From Desulfovibrio sp. (GTDB lineage: Bacteria > Desulfobacterota > Desulfovibrionia > Desulfovibrionales > Desulfovibrionaceae), in the NCBI GenBank assembly GCA_020217165.1, contig JAIWOE010000051.1, positions 1 to 19,627 of the forward strand: a stretch of DNA of 19,627 nt. Direction: 5' to 3'. The stretch's first letter is position 1, and every line of letters begins with the position of its first letter. The notes under the pieces are model-generated. The model was not told the origin of the DNA. It ran no database searches and saw only the letters and a list, made by a program, of their open reading frames with translations. Positions 1 through 8,124 of this stretch are shown piece after piece. Position numbers and translations under genes: made by a program.

Positions 1-211
1 GACCCCCCCCAGCACCGCCAATGCCACCAGCAATGCCATGGCAGCCCCTCCGGGCCCCGAACCAGCCACGCCGCCGCCGGCCACGCCCAACAAGCCCAAG
101 CCGGAAGCAGCCAAGCCGGGAACGCTAAAGCCGGCGCCGTCGGCGCCTGCCCCAGTCGCGCCCATCACCCCCGTCCCCATCCCGGCAGATGCCTACCCGC
201 CACCGGAATAG
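1..211 (+). CDS. C-terminal fragment of a Pro/Ala-rich protein
   Basis: The reading frame is open from the window edge to a TAG at 209-211, so only the last 69 or so residues are visible. They are made almost entirely of Pro, Ala, Lys, Thr and Val, with stretches such as PEPATPPPATPNKPKPEAAK and a tail ending PADAYPPPE. This is low-complexity and probably an unstructured tail or periplasm-spanning linker; nothing catalytic can be seen. The strong third-position G/C preference and the stop just before a convergent hairpin support a real gene end. The domain that would identify the protein lies outside the window, so no function is proposed. Confidence 0.6.
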   Translation, partial: TPPSTANATSNAMAAPPGPEPATPPPATPNKPKPEAAKPGTLKPAPSAPAPVAPITPVPIPADAYPPPE

Positions 212-224
212 CCCCCACACCCCA

Positions 225-268
225 AACAAGGCGAGGACCCCGCCACCGCGGAACGTCCTCGCCTTGTT
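225..268. terminator. Convergent hairpin terminator between the Pro-rich gene and metF
   Basis: A perfect 14-bp inverted repeat has its arms at 225-238 (AACAAGGCGAGGAC) and 255-268, with a 16-base loop. It lies between the stop of the plus-strand gene (211) and the stop of metF (308). The minus-strand copy ends in TTGTTTGG and the plus copy in TTGTTCG, so U-tracts are short. The position makes a bidirectional terminator the simplest reading. Confidence 0.7.
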
Positions 269-307
269 CGTGGCATTCGTCTGGTGAAGACGCCCGAAGG
301 GCTTGCC

Positions 308-1222
308 TCAGCAGCTGCCCGTCAGGGGGCAGACATGGGCATCCTTGACGATGCGCAAGCAGGCCGCGGCCTTGTTCAGGGTATACAGGTGCACGCCGGG
401 GGCCCCGCCCTGCAGCAGGCCGAGCACCTGATCCCGGGCATGGGCAATGCCCACGTCGGGCACGGCCGTGGCCGACTCGCCGCGCTCCTTGGCTGCCTGA
501 TCCATGGCGTCCGCCGCTTCCAGCGCAGCCAGGTATTCCGGCGCTATGGAGGCCCCGCACATGGCAGCCATGCGCTGCACCGAGGCCATGGACAGGACAG
601 GCAGTACGCCAGGCAGAATCGGGATGGCGATGCCCAGGGCCCGGACCTGCTGTACGTACTCGAAATACAGCGCATTATCAAAAAAGAGCTGGGTGACGAT
701 AAAATCTGCGCCCGCGTCCACCTTGGTTTTCAGGGCCGCCAGATCCGCCGCCATGGTGGGGGCTTCGGGATGTTTTTCCGGATACCCGGCCACCCCCACG
801 CACATGCCCGGATGGCGGGCCTTGATGAAGGCGACCAGGTCGCTGGCGTAGCGGAACCGGGCATCACTGGGAATGAAATTCGTCTCCCCCTTGGGTGGAT
901 CACCACGCAGGGCCAGAATGTTCCGCACGCCGGCCGCGGCCAGGGCGTCCAGGTATTCGCCCAGGGCCTGCTCCTCGGCGCCCACGCAGGTCAGGTGGGC
1001 CATGGGCACCAGCCCGTGGGCGCCCTTGAGGGCCGCCACCAGATCCAGGGTCCGGTCGCGAGTGGAACCGCCGGCGCCATAGGTCACGGAGACGAACAGG
1101 GGTCGCAGGGACTTGAGCCGTTCCACTTCCTCAAAAAATTCCGGCCACTTTTCCTGCTCCTTGGGAGGGAAGAACTCCAGGGAGACAAACTGCCCCTTGG
1201 CCATCAATTCGATAATCCGCAT
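308..1222 (-). CDS. metF: Methylenetetrahydrofolate reductase MetF
   Basis: The 304-residue product is a complete MetF-family TIM-barrel flavoprotein, which reduces 5,10-methylene-THF to 5-methyl-THF. It supplies methyl groups for methionine and, in anaerobes, can serve the methyl branch of one-carbon metabolism. Family landmarks are visible: SLEFFPPK near residues 14-21, containing the conserved active-site Glu; VTYGAGGS near 45; NILALRGDPPKGE near 100; and FIVTQLFFDN in the middle. Length is normal for bacterial MetF (about 290-310). I chose the ATG at 1222 because AAGGAG lies 5 bases upstream; a GTG two codons earlier sits inside that site. The start follows the Nudix stop by only two bases, so translation is probably coupled and metF is the last gene of a three-gene minus-strand operon. 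Confidence 0.95.
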   Translation of the reverse strand: MRIIELMAKGQFVSLEFFPPKEQEKWPEFFEEVERLKSLRPLFVSVTYGAGGSTRDRTLDLVAALKGAHGLVPMAHLTCVGAEEQALGEYLDALAAAGVRNILALRGDPPKGETNFIPSDARFRYASDLVAFIKARHPGMCVGVAGYPEKHPEAPTMAADLAALKTKVDAGADFIVTQLFFDNALYFEYVQQVRALGIAIPILPGVLPVLSMASVQRMAAMCGASIAPEYLAALEAADAMDQAAKERGESATAVPDVGIAHARDQVLGLLQGGAPGVHLYTLNKAAACLRIVKDAHVCPLTGSC

Positions 1223-1224
1223 GA

Positions 1225-1683
1225 TCACTCCTTCCCTTGGTGCCGCACGACGTGCAGCCGCGCGGTCTCAGCGCAAATAAGTTCAAGCACATCCTGATCG
1301 GCGGGCAGGAACGGCAGGGCCTTGGCGGCCTGGCCGTCGCACCAGGCGAAGGCCTGTCCATCGTGGGGATGCAGCGTGCCGGCCCAGTGGTCCACATGAA
1401 AAAAATGGACGGCCACATGGGCATGGGGATACTCGTGGGTGGTGGCATGAAACGGGACGCAGGACAAGACCTCCACCCCAAGTTCCTCGCGCAGTTCCCG
1501 GGCTAGGGCCTGCTCCAGGGTTTCCCCCGGCTCCACCTTGCCACCGGGGAACTCCCACCAGCCGGCCATGGGCTTGCCAGCGGGGCGCTCCACGGCCAGG
1601 AACCGGCCCGCCTGCCAGAGCACGCCGGCGGCCACGTCCACCACCGGCGGGGCGGCATGGTGCATGGGGGGGTGGACGGCCAT
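1225..1683 (-). CDS. mutT: MutT-like Nudix hydrolase
   Basis: The product (152 residues from the ATG at 1683) has a perfect Nudix box, GX5EX7REUXEEXGU, at about residues 48-70. It is preceded by GWWEFPGGK, the form typical of MutT-type 8-oxo-dGTP diphosphatases, which remove oxidised nucleotides or cleave related nucleoside diphosphate substrates with Mg2+. Length is normal for the family. The start is uncertain: a TTG at 1695 would overlap the stop of the upstream PLP-enzyme gene, and another ATG lies at 1665; none has a good ribosome site, suggesting translational coupling. The gene sits between the PLP enzyme and metF with gaps of only a few bases. The family is sure; the 8-oxo-dGTP substrate is inferred from the WEFPGGK form of the box. 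Confidence 0.88.
   Translation of the reverse strand: MAVHPPMHHAAPPVVDVAAGVLWQAGRFLAVERPAGKPMAGWWEFPGGKVEPGETLEQALARELREELGVEVLSCVPFHATTHEYPHAHVAVHFFHVDHWAGTLHPHDGQAFAWCDGQAAKALPFLPADQDVLELICAETARLHVVRHQGKE
1228..1233 (-). promoter_or_regulatory. Ribosome binding site of metF
   Basis: AAGGAG on the minus strand, 5 bases before the ATG at 1222. It overlaps the stop region of the upstream Nudix gene and favours the ATG over the GTG at 1228. Confidence 0.7.
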
Positions 1684-1691
1684 GGGAAGAC

Positions 1692-2924
1692 TCAACGGGT
1701 GGATGCGCCCTGCTCGCCCAGGGTGGCCCTGCCGGGCCGGGCCAGGACGGGCCAGGCTTCCAATCGGCCATCGGTGTGGATCACGGTCAACTGTTCCGTC
1801 AGGTTGGCCACACTGCAGGCGTGGGCCGGCAGAATGCGCACCTGCTCTCCCACCCGCGGGCCAATGCCGTGATGCACCATGAAGGCATGTTCTTCGGAAA
1901 GTTTGACAATGGGATAGCCGTCGGCATCACCGGGGCTTTCGAGTCGCAGGGGGAAGGCCAAGCCATGGCGGGGCAGGTCGGCATCGGCATCGGCATCGGC
2001 CGGCAGAATCATCCCGTGGGGACCAGCGTCGGAAGAAAGGGTCTTGGAGCCGGCGTCCAGGATGCAGTATTTCCAGTTGCGGCTCACCACCGTGGCCAGC
2101 ACCCAGAGGGCGGGATCATCCAGGGTGGCCAGGCCCAGGCGCACGGCCTGCAGATCCAAAAAGACGTAATTGCCGGGACGGAGTTCCTGCTGTCCGGGGA
2201 AGGACTCCGCCGCCAGCGCCGTGGGCGTGGCCCCCACACTGACCACCGGTGGCGGGAAGCCGGCGTCTTCCAGGCGCATTCTGGCCAGGGCCATCTTGAG
2301 GGTCTCATCGCCGGCAATGGCCGCCACCCCCTGCCGGTCGGCCGCAGCATAGGCATGGCCGGCGTGGGACAGGATGCCGGCAAGACGCAGTGCTGGAAAA
2401 CGGGAGATGGCCTGGGCCAGCTCCACCAGCACGCCGGACTCCGGCGCCACACCGCAGCGTCCAAGTCCCACATCCACCTTGAGAAACACGCCCCAGCGCG
2501 AGTCTCCATGGGCATTGGCGGCGGAGCGCGGATGCCGGGCCGCAGCGTCGGCCAGGGCCGTGAGCACGGGCAGGCCATCGGCCACAAACTGCAGCTCGGC
2601 CCCCTGGGCGATGGCCAGGGCCATGCAGCGATCCAGCTTGGCGGACTGAGGCTGGGGATAGGCCATGGTCAGGGACGAGATGCCGGCCTGAAGGAAGGCG
2701 CATGCCTCCTCGACAGTGGCCACGGTGAGCCCCACGGCTCCGGCTGCCAGTTGCAGCCGGGCGACCTCCACGGACTTATGCGACTTGGCGTGGGGCCGCA
2801 GGGCCACGCCAAGGGCCGCGGCCTTGGCCTGCATGCGGTGGATATTGGCATCCAGACGCGCCCGATCCACCAGCACGGCGGGCGTTTCCAAACGGGCGGC
2901 AAGGGCGTTCCAGGCGATGGTCAT
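1692..2924 (-). CDS. Fold-type III PLP enzyme, D-serine dehydratase / D-threonine aldolase family
   Basis: The 410-residue product begins with an alanine-racemase-like TIM barrel: LETPAVLVDRARLDANI near residues 12-28, then RPHAKSHK, where Lys47 should form the PLP Schiff base. The C-terminal third matches the D-serine-dehydratase-like domain, with EEHAFMVHHG and a His-x-Cys pair at H368 and C370. In the vertebrate-type D-serine dehydratase a His and a Cys bind the catalytic zinc, whereas D-threonine aldolases usually have His-x-Asp. This makes a D-serine or D-3-hydroxyamino-acid dehydratase somewhat likelier than an aldolase. A short acidic Asp-Ala repeat, encoded by three tandem GCATCG units on the plus strand (1981-1998), interrupts the C-terminal domain. 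It is the first gene of the set with mutT and metF. No strong ribosome site precedes the ATG at 2924. Confidence 0.85.
   Translation of the reverse strand: MTIAWNALAARLETPAVLVDRARLDANIHRMQAKAAALGVALRPHAKSHKSVEVARLQLAAGAVGLTVATVEEACAFLQAGISSLTMAYPQPQSAKLDRCMALAIAQGAELQFVADGLPVLTALADAAARHPRSAANAHGDSRWGVFLKVDVGLGRCGVAPESGVLVELAQAISRFPALRLAGILSHAGHAYAAADRQGVAAIAGDETLKMALARMRLEDAGFPPPVVSVGATPTALAAESFPGQQELRPGNYVFLDLQAVRLGLATLDDPALWVLATVVSRNWKYCILDAGSKTLSSDAGPHGMILPADADADADLPRHGLAFPLRLESPGDADGYPIVKLSEEHAFMVHHGIGPRVGEQVRILPAHACSVANLTEQLTVIHTDGRLEAWPVLARPGRATLGEQGASTR
1981..1998. repeat. Hexanucleotide tandem repeat inside the PLP-enzyme gene
   Basis: GCATCG is repeated three times in a row. On the minus strand it encodes an alternating Asp-Ala run between ILPA and DLPRHG. 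Because the unit is six bases, copy-number change would preserve the frame. Confidence 0.75.
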
Positions 2925-2951
2925 GGCATGACGGCGGTAAGAAGAAGAGAG

Positions 2952-2987
2952 ACCCCGGCCCGGTCACCGCAATGCCCGGGCCGGGGT
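2952..2987 (-). terminator. Rho-independent terminator of the ferredoxin gene
   Basis: A perfect 12-bp GC-rich stem (ACCCCGGCCCGG and its complement, arms 2952-2963 and 2976-2987) with a 12-base loop. On the minus strand it is followed by the pyrimidine run CTCTCTTCTTCTT. It lies 26 bases after the ferredoxin stop and separates that gene from the PLP-enzyme operon. Confidence 0.75.
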
Positions 2988-3013
2988 TCGTACGACTTGG
3001 GGAAGCAGCGACT

Positions 3014-3208
<195 letters not shown>

Positions 3209-3371
3209 CTAGGGGTGACCAAGTCAGGTTGTATGAGAGAGTGGCGGTTGCGGTTTGCATGTCTGGCAGTCGCCAGTCATTGCAACCTGTTCCAATCTTC
3301 CAAGACATAGCCGGTTGGAGAGGCCATAGCAAGGGGCCTCCCGCAAGGCAAGCGATTCCACTGAAAAAAAA

Positions 3372-4955
3372 TTATGGTCCCATATCTGAAAGCGGCCCGG
3401 CCGAGACGGCATACAGCAGCCGCGCATCCTGGCGCAAACGCAGCACCGCCGCGGCTTCGTCATCAAAAAACGCGCCCACGCCACAGGCGCCCCAGCCCAG
3501 GGAGGTGGCGGCCAGGTAAGCCCGCTGGCCCAGCCTGCCAGCCGCCAGCCCCAGGGCCCGGTAGGCCCGCGCGCCCCAACGCGCCTCGCAATCCGCCAGG
3601 TCCGCCACCATGCACAGCTGCACGGCGGCACGCTGCATCCAGGTCTGCCCCAGGCAGGCCCGGGCCAGGGCCTCGTGCGGGGCGCCGGCCTGCAGCAGGC
3701 CCAAACTCCTGCGGTCCCGGTCCAAAACGTACACCCCGTCCTGCATGGTCTCTATCTGCCGGATTCCCAGGACCAGCACCACGTTGCGCGTCCCGCGGTC
3801 CTGCAGGCTGCGCTCGCACAACAGATGGCAGAAGGACTGGAACGTCGCCACAGGTACCGGCACGGCGGCAAAGCGGCGGTGGCTGCGCCGGCCGAGGATG
3901 GTCCGGGACACCGACGGCCACAGCCGATCGGCATGTACCGCCGAGGCCTCCGGCAGGGGGAGGGGGGCTCGCGGGGCATCCTCGAACAAGGCCTCCGGGG
4001 CAGGCGGCGGTGCGTCCTGCGGTCGTCCCAGAAAACGCATCTCGATAACACCGGCGCGGTGCACTCCCAGCAGCACAGGCCAGAGCCGCTCCACATGGGC
4101 ACAGCGGCTGGCCTCCTGCACGGCCTCACGGTTGGCAAAGTCCCCCAGGGGGCCCACCGGTGCGGGCAGGGCGGCAAAATCATCCGGCGTATCGCCGGTA
4201 AAAAAGGGGATGGCCAGGAGACAGGCCTCGCGCTCGCCATCCACGCCGAGGAGGGCGTTCATGGCGTCGTCCTTGAAATCGCCGGCCCACATGGGGGCAA
4301 ACCCTTCCAGCCACAGGCCCAGGAGCAGGTTTTCCGCCAGGTGTCCGGCGTCCAAAAGCAGGTAACGGTAGGCGCGCTCCCCGTATTTCCAGGCCGTCCG
4401 ATGGAAGATGGTGGTGATGCAGACCACCGCGGCCAGCCTGGTGGAGCGGGTGGAGGAGTCCGGCAGGCCCGCGGCCATGGCGGCCACGCCCAGGGCATCG
4501 CCATGGCGCAACTGGGCCAGGCGGTGAGCATCGGGCTGATAATGCCAGAGTCCGGGAGCAATGCCGGCAGACTCCCAAACCGGTCCCAGGGCCAGGTACA
4601 CCTCACAGGGGAACAACCCCCCGGCCGAGGCCCAGGTGCGGAAGTGGAACAGGCCGCCGCCGTGGGCGCCAGTGCGGGTGATGCCGCCGGCCAGCCCCAG
4701 CACATTCGAGAGGTGCTGGGCCGTGGGACGGCCCGCCAGGACAGGACTCCCCCGCAGGAGCATGGGCAGGGACTGCAGGGATTGCACGGACTGGGCCGTC
4801 GCAAAGGCACAGGGTGGCAAGGCCAGTTGCTGCGCCACCACGCCCTGAGGATACCGCTTGAACACCGTCGGCCGATGGGCCCAGTCCAGTTCCCTTCCGC
4901 CAAGGCGGTCGCGAACATGGGCAGTGGCCCGGTGGTAGTCCACGGCAGAGGTCAT
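3372..4955 (-). CDS. SagB-type nitroreductase with two nitroreductase domains
   Basis: The 527-residue product contains two nitroreductase-fold halves. The first (about 70-310) has the SagB-type signature FRTWASAGGLFPCEVYLAL near 105-123 and AYRYLLLDAGHLAENLLLG near 205-213. The second (about 350-520) has the FMN-phosphate type motif GRRSHRRF near 355-362 and [19 protein letters not shown] near 465-483, then GWGACGVGAFFDDE. SagB-type enzymes are FMN-dependent dehydrogenases, best known for oxidising azolines to azoles in thiazole/oxazole-modified peptides. No cyclodehydratase or precursor-peptide gene is visible here, so the substrate is unknown. I chose the ATG at 4955, which has GGGAGGG about 9 bases upstream; the longer frame to 5228 would overlap the divergent ATPase gene. 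The TAA stop is followed directly by eight T residues. Confidence 0.85.
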   Translation of the reverse strand: MTSAVDYHRATAHVRDRLGGRELDWAHRPTVFKRYPQGVVAQQLALPPCAFATAQSVQSLQSLPMLLRGSPVLAGRPTAQHLSNVLGLAGGITRTGAHGGGLFHFRTWASAGGLFPCEVYLALGPVWESAGIAPGLWHYQPDAHRLAQLRHGDALGVAAMAAGLPDSSTRSTRLAAVVCITTIFHRTAWKYGERAYRYLLLDAGHLAENLLLGLWLEGFAPMWAGDFKDDAMNALLGVDGEREACLLAIPFFTGDTPDDFAALPAPVGPLGDFANREAVQEASRCAHVERLWPVLLGVHRAGVIEMRFLGRPQDAPPPAPEALFEDAPRAPLPLPEASAVHADRLWPSVSRTILGRRSHRRFAAVPVPVATFQSFCHLLCERSLQDRGTRNVVLVLGIRQIETMQDGVYVLDRDRRSLGLLQAGAPHEALARACLGQTWMQRAAVQLCMVADLADCEARWGARAYRALGLAAGRLGQRAYLAATSLGWGACGVGAFFDDEAAAVLRLRQDARLLYAVSAGPLSDMGP

Positions 4956-5055
4956 GCCGAATTCCCTCCCGATGCAGGCTTGCCCCGATGGCGGCTGGTG
5001 CGATACGAGGAAACCTGCCGGCTTGTTCCTATCACCTTCCGCACGTGATGACCAA

Positions 5056-5790
5056 ATGATTTCTGCAACACAACTCGAATTCGGGTTTTCCGCTGCAGCG
5101 CCCGTGCTGCACGGACTGTCCTTTGCCCTGGAGGCAGGTTCCGTCACCTGCGTGGCCGGCCTCAACGGCAGCGGCAAATCCACCCTGCTGGGCCTCATGG
5201 CCGGACTGTACGTCCCCACCGGCGGCACCCTGCGCCTGGGGAATCACGTGTCGCCCGGCAACGAGCGCGCCCTGCGCGCCCTGCGCACCCAGGTTCGCCT
5301 GGTGCTGCAGGAGGCGGAACTGCAGTGCCTGGGGGCCACGGTGGGGGAGGATCTGCTCCTGGGCGCCACACGCGCCGAAGACGTCGCGGCTGCCCGCGCC
5401 CTGGCCGCCCGCATGGGCCTGGCGGCACTCTGGGATACCCCCATCCACACTCTTTCCCATGGGCAGAAACGCAAATGCGCCATGGCCGCCGCCCTGCTGG
5501 CCTCGCCCCAGGTGCTGCTGCTGGACGAGCCCCTCAGCGGCCTGGACCATCCAGCCATCATGGAATTGCGTACCATCATTCAGGAAAACCAGGCCGCCGG
5601 CATGACGCAGGTTATCTCCACCCACGACCTCGAACCCGTGCTGGACCTTTGCCGGCATGTGCTGGCCCTGGAGGCCGGCCGGCTCGTGTGTTTCGATGGC
5701 CCGGCCGCCGCCCTGCCACATCTGGTGGCCATGGGCCTGCGGGCGCCGTGCTCCTGGCGCATTGCCGGCCGACTGGAGCCATATGTCTGA
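5056..5790 (+). CDS. ABC transporter ATPase of the ECF/CbiO type
   Basis: The 244-residue product has a full set of ABC ATPase motifs: Walker [10 protein letters not shown] (35-43), Q-loop with [10 protein letters not shown], signature [12 protein letters not shown] (133-144), Walker B VLLLDEP (153-159), D-loop SGLD and switch His190. The LSxGQKRK form and compact length match the energising subunits of energy-coupling factor importers for cobalt, nickel or vitamins (CbiO/EcfA). No transmembrane T or substrate-binding S component is in the window, so it either partners with unlinked genes or belongs to a different complex. I chose the ATG at 5056, where homology to the family starts; the frame extends upstream but into the promoter region of the divergent nitroreductase. 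No strong ribosome site is visible. The 100-base spacer probably holds promoters for both genes. Confidence 0.85.
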   Translation: MISATQLEFGFSAAAPVLHGLSFALEAGSVTCVAGLNGSGKSTLLGLMAGLYVPTGGTLRLGNHVSPGNERALRALRTQVRLVLQEAELQCLGATVGEDLLLGATRAEDVAAARALAARMGLAALWDTPIHTLSHGQKRKCAMAAALLASPQVLLLDEPLSGLDHPAIMELRTIIQENQAAGMTQVISTHDLEPVLDLCRHVLALEAGRLVCFDGPAAALPHLVAMGLRAPCSWRIAGRLEPYV

Positions 5791-5876
5791 AGCCGGCCCC
5801 ACTGGACCGGCGGCGACGATTCCGCTACCCTGTTTCGCGCATCATCTCCGACCCCGCCAACCACGAAGAAGCGACC

Positions 5877-7154
5877 ATGCTCGACATCAAACGCCTGCAA
5901 AAAGACCCGGACGCCATCCGCCAGGCCCTGGCGCACCGCAACTCTCCCCTGGATGTGGACGATTTTCTGACCCTGGACGACGAACGCCGCCGGCTCATTC
6001 AGGAAACAGACGCCCTCAAGGCCGAGCGCAACACCGCCTCCGCCGAGATCGGCAAGCGCAAGCGTACCGGCGAACCCGCCGAGGAACTCATGGCCCGCAT
6101 GGGCGAGGTCAACGCGCGCATCAAGGAACTGGATGTGCTGCTGGCCGAGGCCGACGCCAGGGTGGAAGCCTGGATGCTCGCCTGCCCCAATGCCCCCCAT
6201 GCCTCCACCCCCGTGGGCGCCTCCGAGGCGGACAACCCCGTGCTCCACGTCTGGGGTGAGCCACCGGTCTTCGACTTTCCCCCCAAGGAACATTGGGAGC
6301 TGGGCGCCGCCCTGGGCGGGCTGGACTTTGAACGCGCAGGCAAAATCTCCGGGGCCCGCTTTGCCGTCTCCTGGGGCTGGGCCGCCCGGCTGGAGCGCGC
6401 CCTGGCCGCCTTCATGCTGGACGTGCACACCCGGGAAAACGGCTACACCGAGGTGGCCACGCCGGTCATCGTCACCGGCAAAACCCTCTACGGCACTGGC
6501 AACCTGCCGAAATTTGCCGAGGACTTATTCAAGCTGGAAGGGGTGGATCAATACCTCATCCCCACTGCCGAAGCCCCGGTGACCAATCTGCACGCCGACG
6601 AGACCCTGCCCGAAGAGTCCCTGCCCCTGGCCTACTGCGCCCACACGCCCTGCTTCCGCTCCGAAGCCGGCAGCGCAGGCAAGGACACCCGCGGGCTCAT
6701 CCGCCTGCATCAATTCAATAAGGTGGAGCTGGTGCGCCTCTGCCGGCCCGAAGACAGCTATGCCGAGCTGGAAACCCTGCGCGGGCATGCGGAATCCATC
6801 CTGCAGCAACTCGGCCTGCATTATCGAGTCATCCAGCTATGCACCGGTGATCTCGGGTTTTCCTCAGCCAAAACATACGACCTGGAAGTCTGGCTGCCCG
6901 GCCAGAACACCTATCGGGAAATCTCCAGCTGCTCCAATTGCGAAGACTTCCAGGCCCGCCGCGCCGGCATCCGCTGCAAGGGCAAGGCGGACAAGAAATC
7001 CCGCCTGGTCCATACCTTGAACGGCTCCGGCCTGGCCGTGGGCCGTACCCTGGTGGCCGTGCTGGAAAATGGCCAGCGCGCCGATGGCAGCGTGGTCCTG
7101 CCCGAGGTGCTGGTGCCATACATGGGCGGTGTGCGGGAAATCACGCCGGCGTAA
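5877..7154 (+). CDS. serS: Seryl-tRNA synthetase
   Basis: The 425-residue product is a complete class II SerRS, charging tRNA-Ser with serine in the cytoplasm. An N-terminal alpha-helical coiled-coil arm (about 25-105) recognises the long variable arm of tRNA-Ser. The catalytic domain follows. Class II motif 2 is at about 259-285 ([20 protein letters not shown]) and motif 3 at about 383-398 ([16 protein letters not shown]). [14 protein letters not shown], characteristic of SerRS, lies between them. Length is normal. The ATG at 5877 gives the usual [11 protein letters not shown] start; the ribosome site (AAGAAG) is weak. It is 86 bases after the ABC ATPase gene and is followed by the terminator of the convergent methyltransferase gene. 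Confidence 0.97.
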   Translation: MLDIKRLQKDPDAIRQALAHRNSPLDVDDFLTLDDERRRLIQETDALKAERNTASAEIGKRKRTGEPAEELMARMGEVNARIKELDVLLAEADARVEAWMLACPNAPHASTPVGASEADNPVLHVWGEPPVFDFPPKEHWELGAALGGLDFERAGKISGARFAVSWGWAARLERALAAFMLDVHTRENGYTEVATPVIVTGKTLYGTGNLPKFAEDLFKLEGVDQYLIPTAEAPVTNLHADETLPEESLPLAYCAHTPCFRSEAGSAGKDTRGLIRLHQFNKVELVRLCRPEDSYAELETLRGHAESILQQLGLHYRVIQLCTGDLGFSSAKTYDLEVWLPGQNTYREISSCSNCEDFQARRAGIRCKGKADKKSRLVHTLNGSGLAVGRTLVAVLENGQRADGSVVLPEVLVPYMGGVREITPA

Positions 7155-7172
7155 TCGACCTCGCCTCCCCGC

Positions 7173-7212
7173 AAAAAAAACACGGCGCAGCGGAGCGTTC
7201 TCCCCTGCGCCG
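7173..7212 (-). terminator. Terminator of the methyltransferase gene (copy 1 of a duplicated hairpin)
   Basis: Hairpin CGGCGCAG-C-GGAG-CGTT-CTCC-C-CTGCGCCG at 7183-7212: eight plus four base pairs around one C/C mismatch and a four-base loop. On the minus strand it ends in GTG followed by eight T, a classic intrinsic terminator. On the plus strand no T-run follows, so any effect on serS would be weaker. The hairpin is repeated at 8132-8161 with only the loop changed. Confidence 0.85.
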
Positions 7213-7236
7213 CACCTGTGTTCGTGCGGTATCACG

Positions 7237-7983
7237 TCACCGCGCCATCAACGCAAACACCCCCCAACCCATGTATTCACGCGTGTATGAGGTGTAGCGC
7301 ACCGGTTCCGAGGTGAGCTGGGCGCGCACCTCCTTGGCGAAGTCGTCATCGGGGTTCGCTTCGAGCCACCGACGCATGGTGAGCCACTTTGCCGCCTCAT
7401 ACCTGTCCCAGCCTTCCTGGTCTGCCAGCACCATTTCAACAACGTCGTAGCCCAGGTCTCCGAACGACGCGAGCAGATTGGGAAGCGTGAGGAAATCGGA
7501 GATCGAACCGGCAAGGCAGCCCTTGGCGACCTCCTCCGTCGGAGGCGCCTGCCGCCAGAAGGGCTCGCCAATGAGGAGGATGCCGTTGGTGCCGAGACTC
7601 TTCGCCAGAAGCTCGATGGTGCCGGCGACTCCCCCGCCAATCCACGTGGCCCCGACACAGGCGGCCACGCCGACCTTTTCTTGGGCGACGAAGCCTGCAG
7701 CATCGCCGTGGATGAACTCGACCCGGTCGGCGACGCCGAGTTCCTCTGCGCGAAGCCTCGCCTGCCCCGAGAACAGCTGACTCATGTCCACACCGGTGCC
7801 AGTGATTCCATAATCACGGGCCCAGGTGCACAGCATTTCGCCCGAACCGCTGCCAAGGTCGAGCACCCTCGTCCCCGGTTCCAGACGCAGCACCTCCCCG
7901 AGGGTGGCGAACTTTTCTGGGGTGAACGGATTGTGAATGCGGTGAGCACGTTCTGTGATGGTAAAAATCCGTGGAATGTCCAC
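7237..7983 (-). CDS. Class I SAM-dependent methyltransferase
   Basis: From a GTG at 7983 the product has 248 residues. It carries the SAM-binding motif I VLDLGSGSGEM (residues 40-50), then GTGVDMS (acidic residue for the ribose) and FIHGDAAGF, giving a clear Rossmann-type methyltransferase. The substrate is unknown; the family is generally annotated only as SAM-dependent methyltransferase and I have no ground to be more specific. I chose the GTG because AAGGAG lies 9 bases upstream and DIPRIFTITERAHRIHNPFT reads like the usual N-terminus. The frame remains open for 44 more codons to 8115, but that stretch is AT-richer and contains a TACAAT box (8061-8066, minus strand) that could be the -10 element. 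Codon choice and the more AT-rich leader differ from neighbours, and twin terminators flank the gene. This suggests a later arrival. Confidence 0.85.
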   Translation of the reverse strand: MDIPRIFTITERAHRIHNPFTPEKFATLGEVLRLEPGTRVLDLGSGSGEMLCTWARDYGITGTGVDMSQLFSGQARLRAEELGVADRVEFIHGDAAGFVAQEKVGVAACVGATWIGGGVAGTIELLAKSLGTNGILLIGEPFWRQAPPTEEVAKGCLAGSISDFLTLPNLLASFGDLGYDVVEMVLADQEGWDRYEAAKWLTMRRWLEANPDDDFAKEVRAQLTSEPVRYTSYTREYMGWGVFALMAR

Positions 7984-7992
7984 TTCGAAGAG

Positions 7993-7998
7993 CTCCTT
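7993..7998 (-). promoter_or_regulatory. Ribosome binding site of the methyltransferase gene
   Basis: AAGGAG on the minus strand, 9 bases before the GTG at 7983. It decides the start in favour of a 248-residue protein over the 292-residue extension. Confidence 0.6.
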
Positions 7999-8124
7999 AT
8001 GACTGGGAATGTACCCGGTGCGCAGCCAGCGAGGCCGCGGGGAAAATACGGTTAACAAATATTGTACAGTCGAGATCAACCAACGCTTCCGCACCCTCCT
8101 CATAATATCACTCAATCAATGCAC

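Noticed and set aside
3250..3371. A sigma70 promoter for the ferredoxin gene
   Set aside because: The best pair (TTGCTA and TATGTC with 17 bases between) matches consensus too weakly to list.
3372..4955. A thiazole/oxazole-modified peptide gene cluster around the SagB-like gene
   Set aside because: No YcaO cyclodehydratase, precursor peptide or dedicated exporter gene lies in the window.
3675..5048. A 457-codon plus-strand frame across the SagB-like gene
   Set aside because: It is antisense to a well-supported nitroreductase gene and has no recognisable domain.
4956..5055. A possible cobalamin or other metal/vitamin riboswitch before the ECF-type ATPase gene
   Set aside because: I could not find the conserved boxes of the cobalamin, NiCo or molybdenum-cofactor motifs in these 100 bases on either strand.
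4956..5228. Upstream extension of the SagB-like frame to 5228
   Set aside because: It would run through the start of the divergent ABC ATPase gene, and a good ribosome site supports the ATG at 4955.
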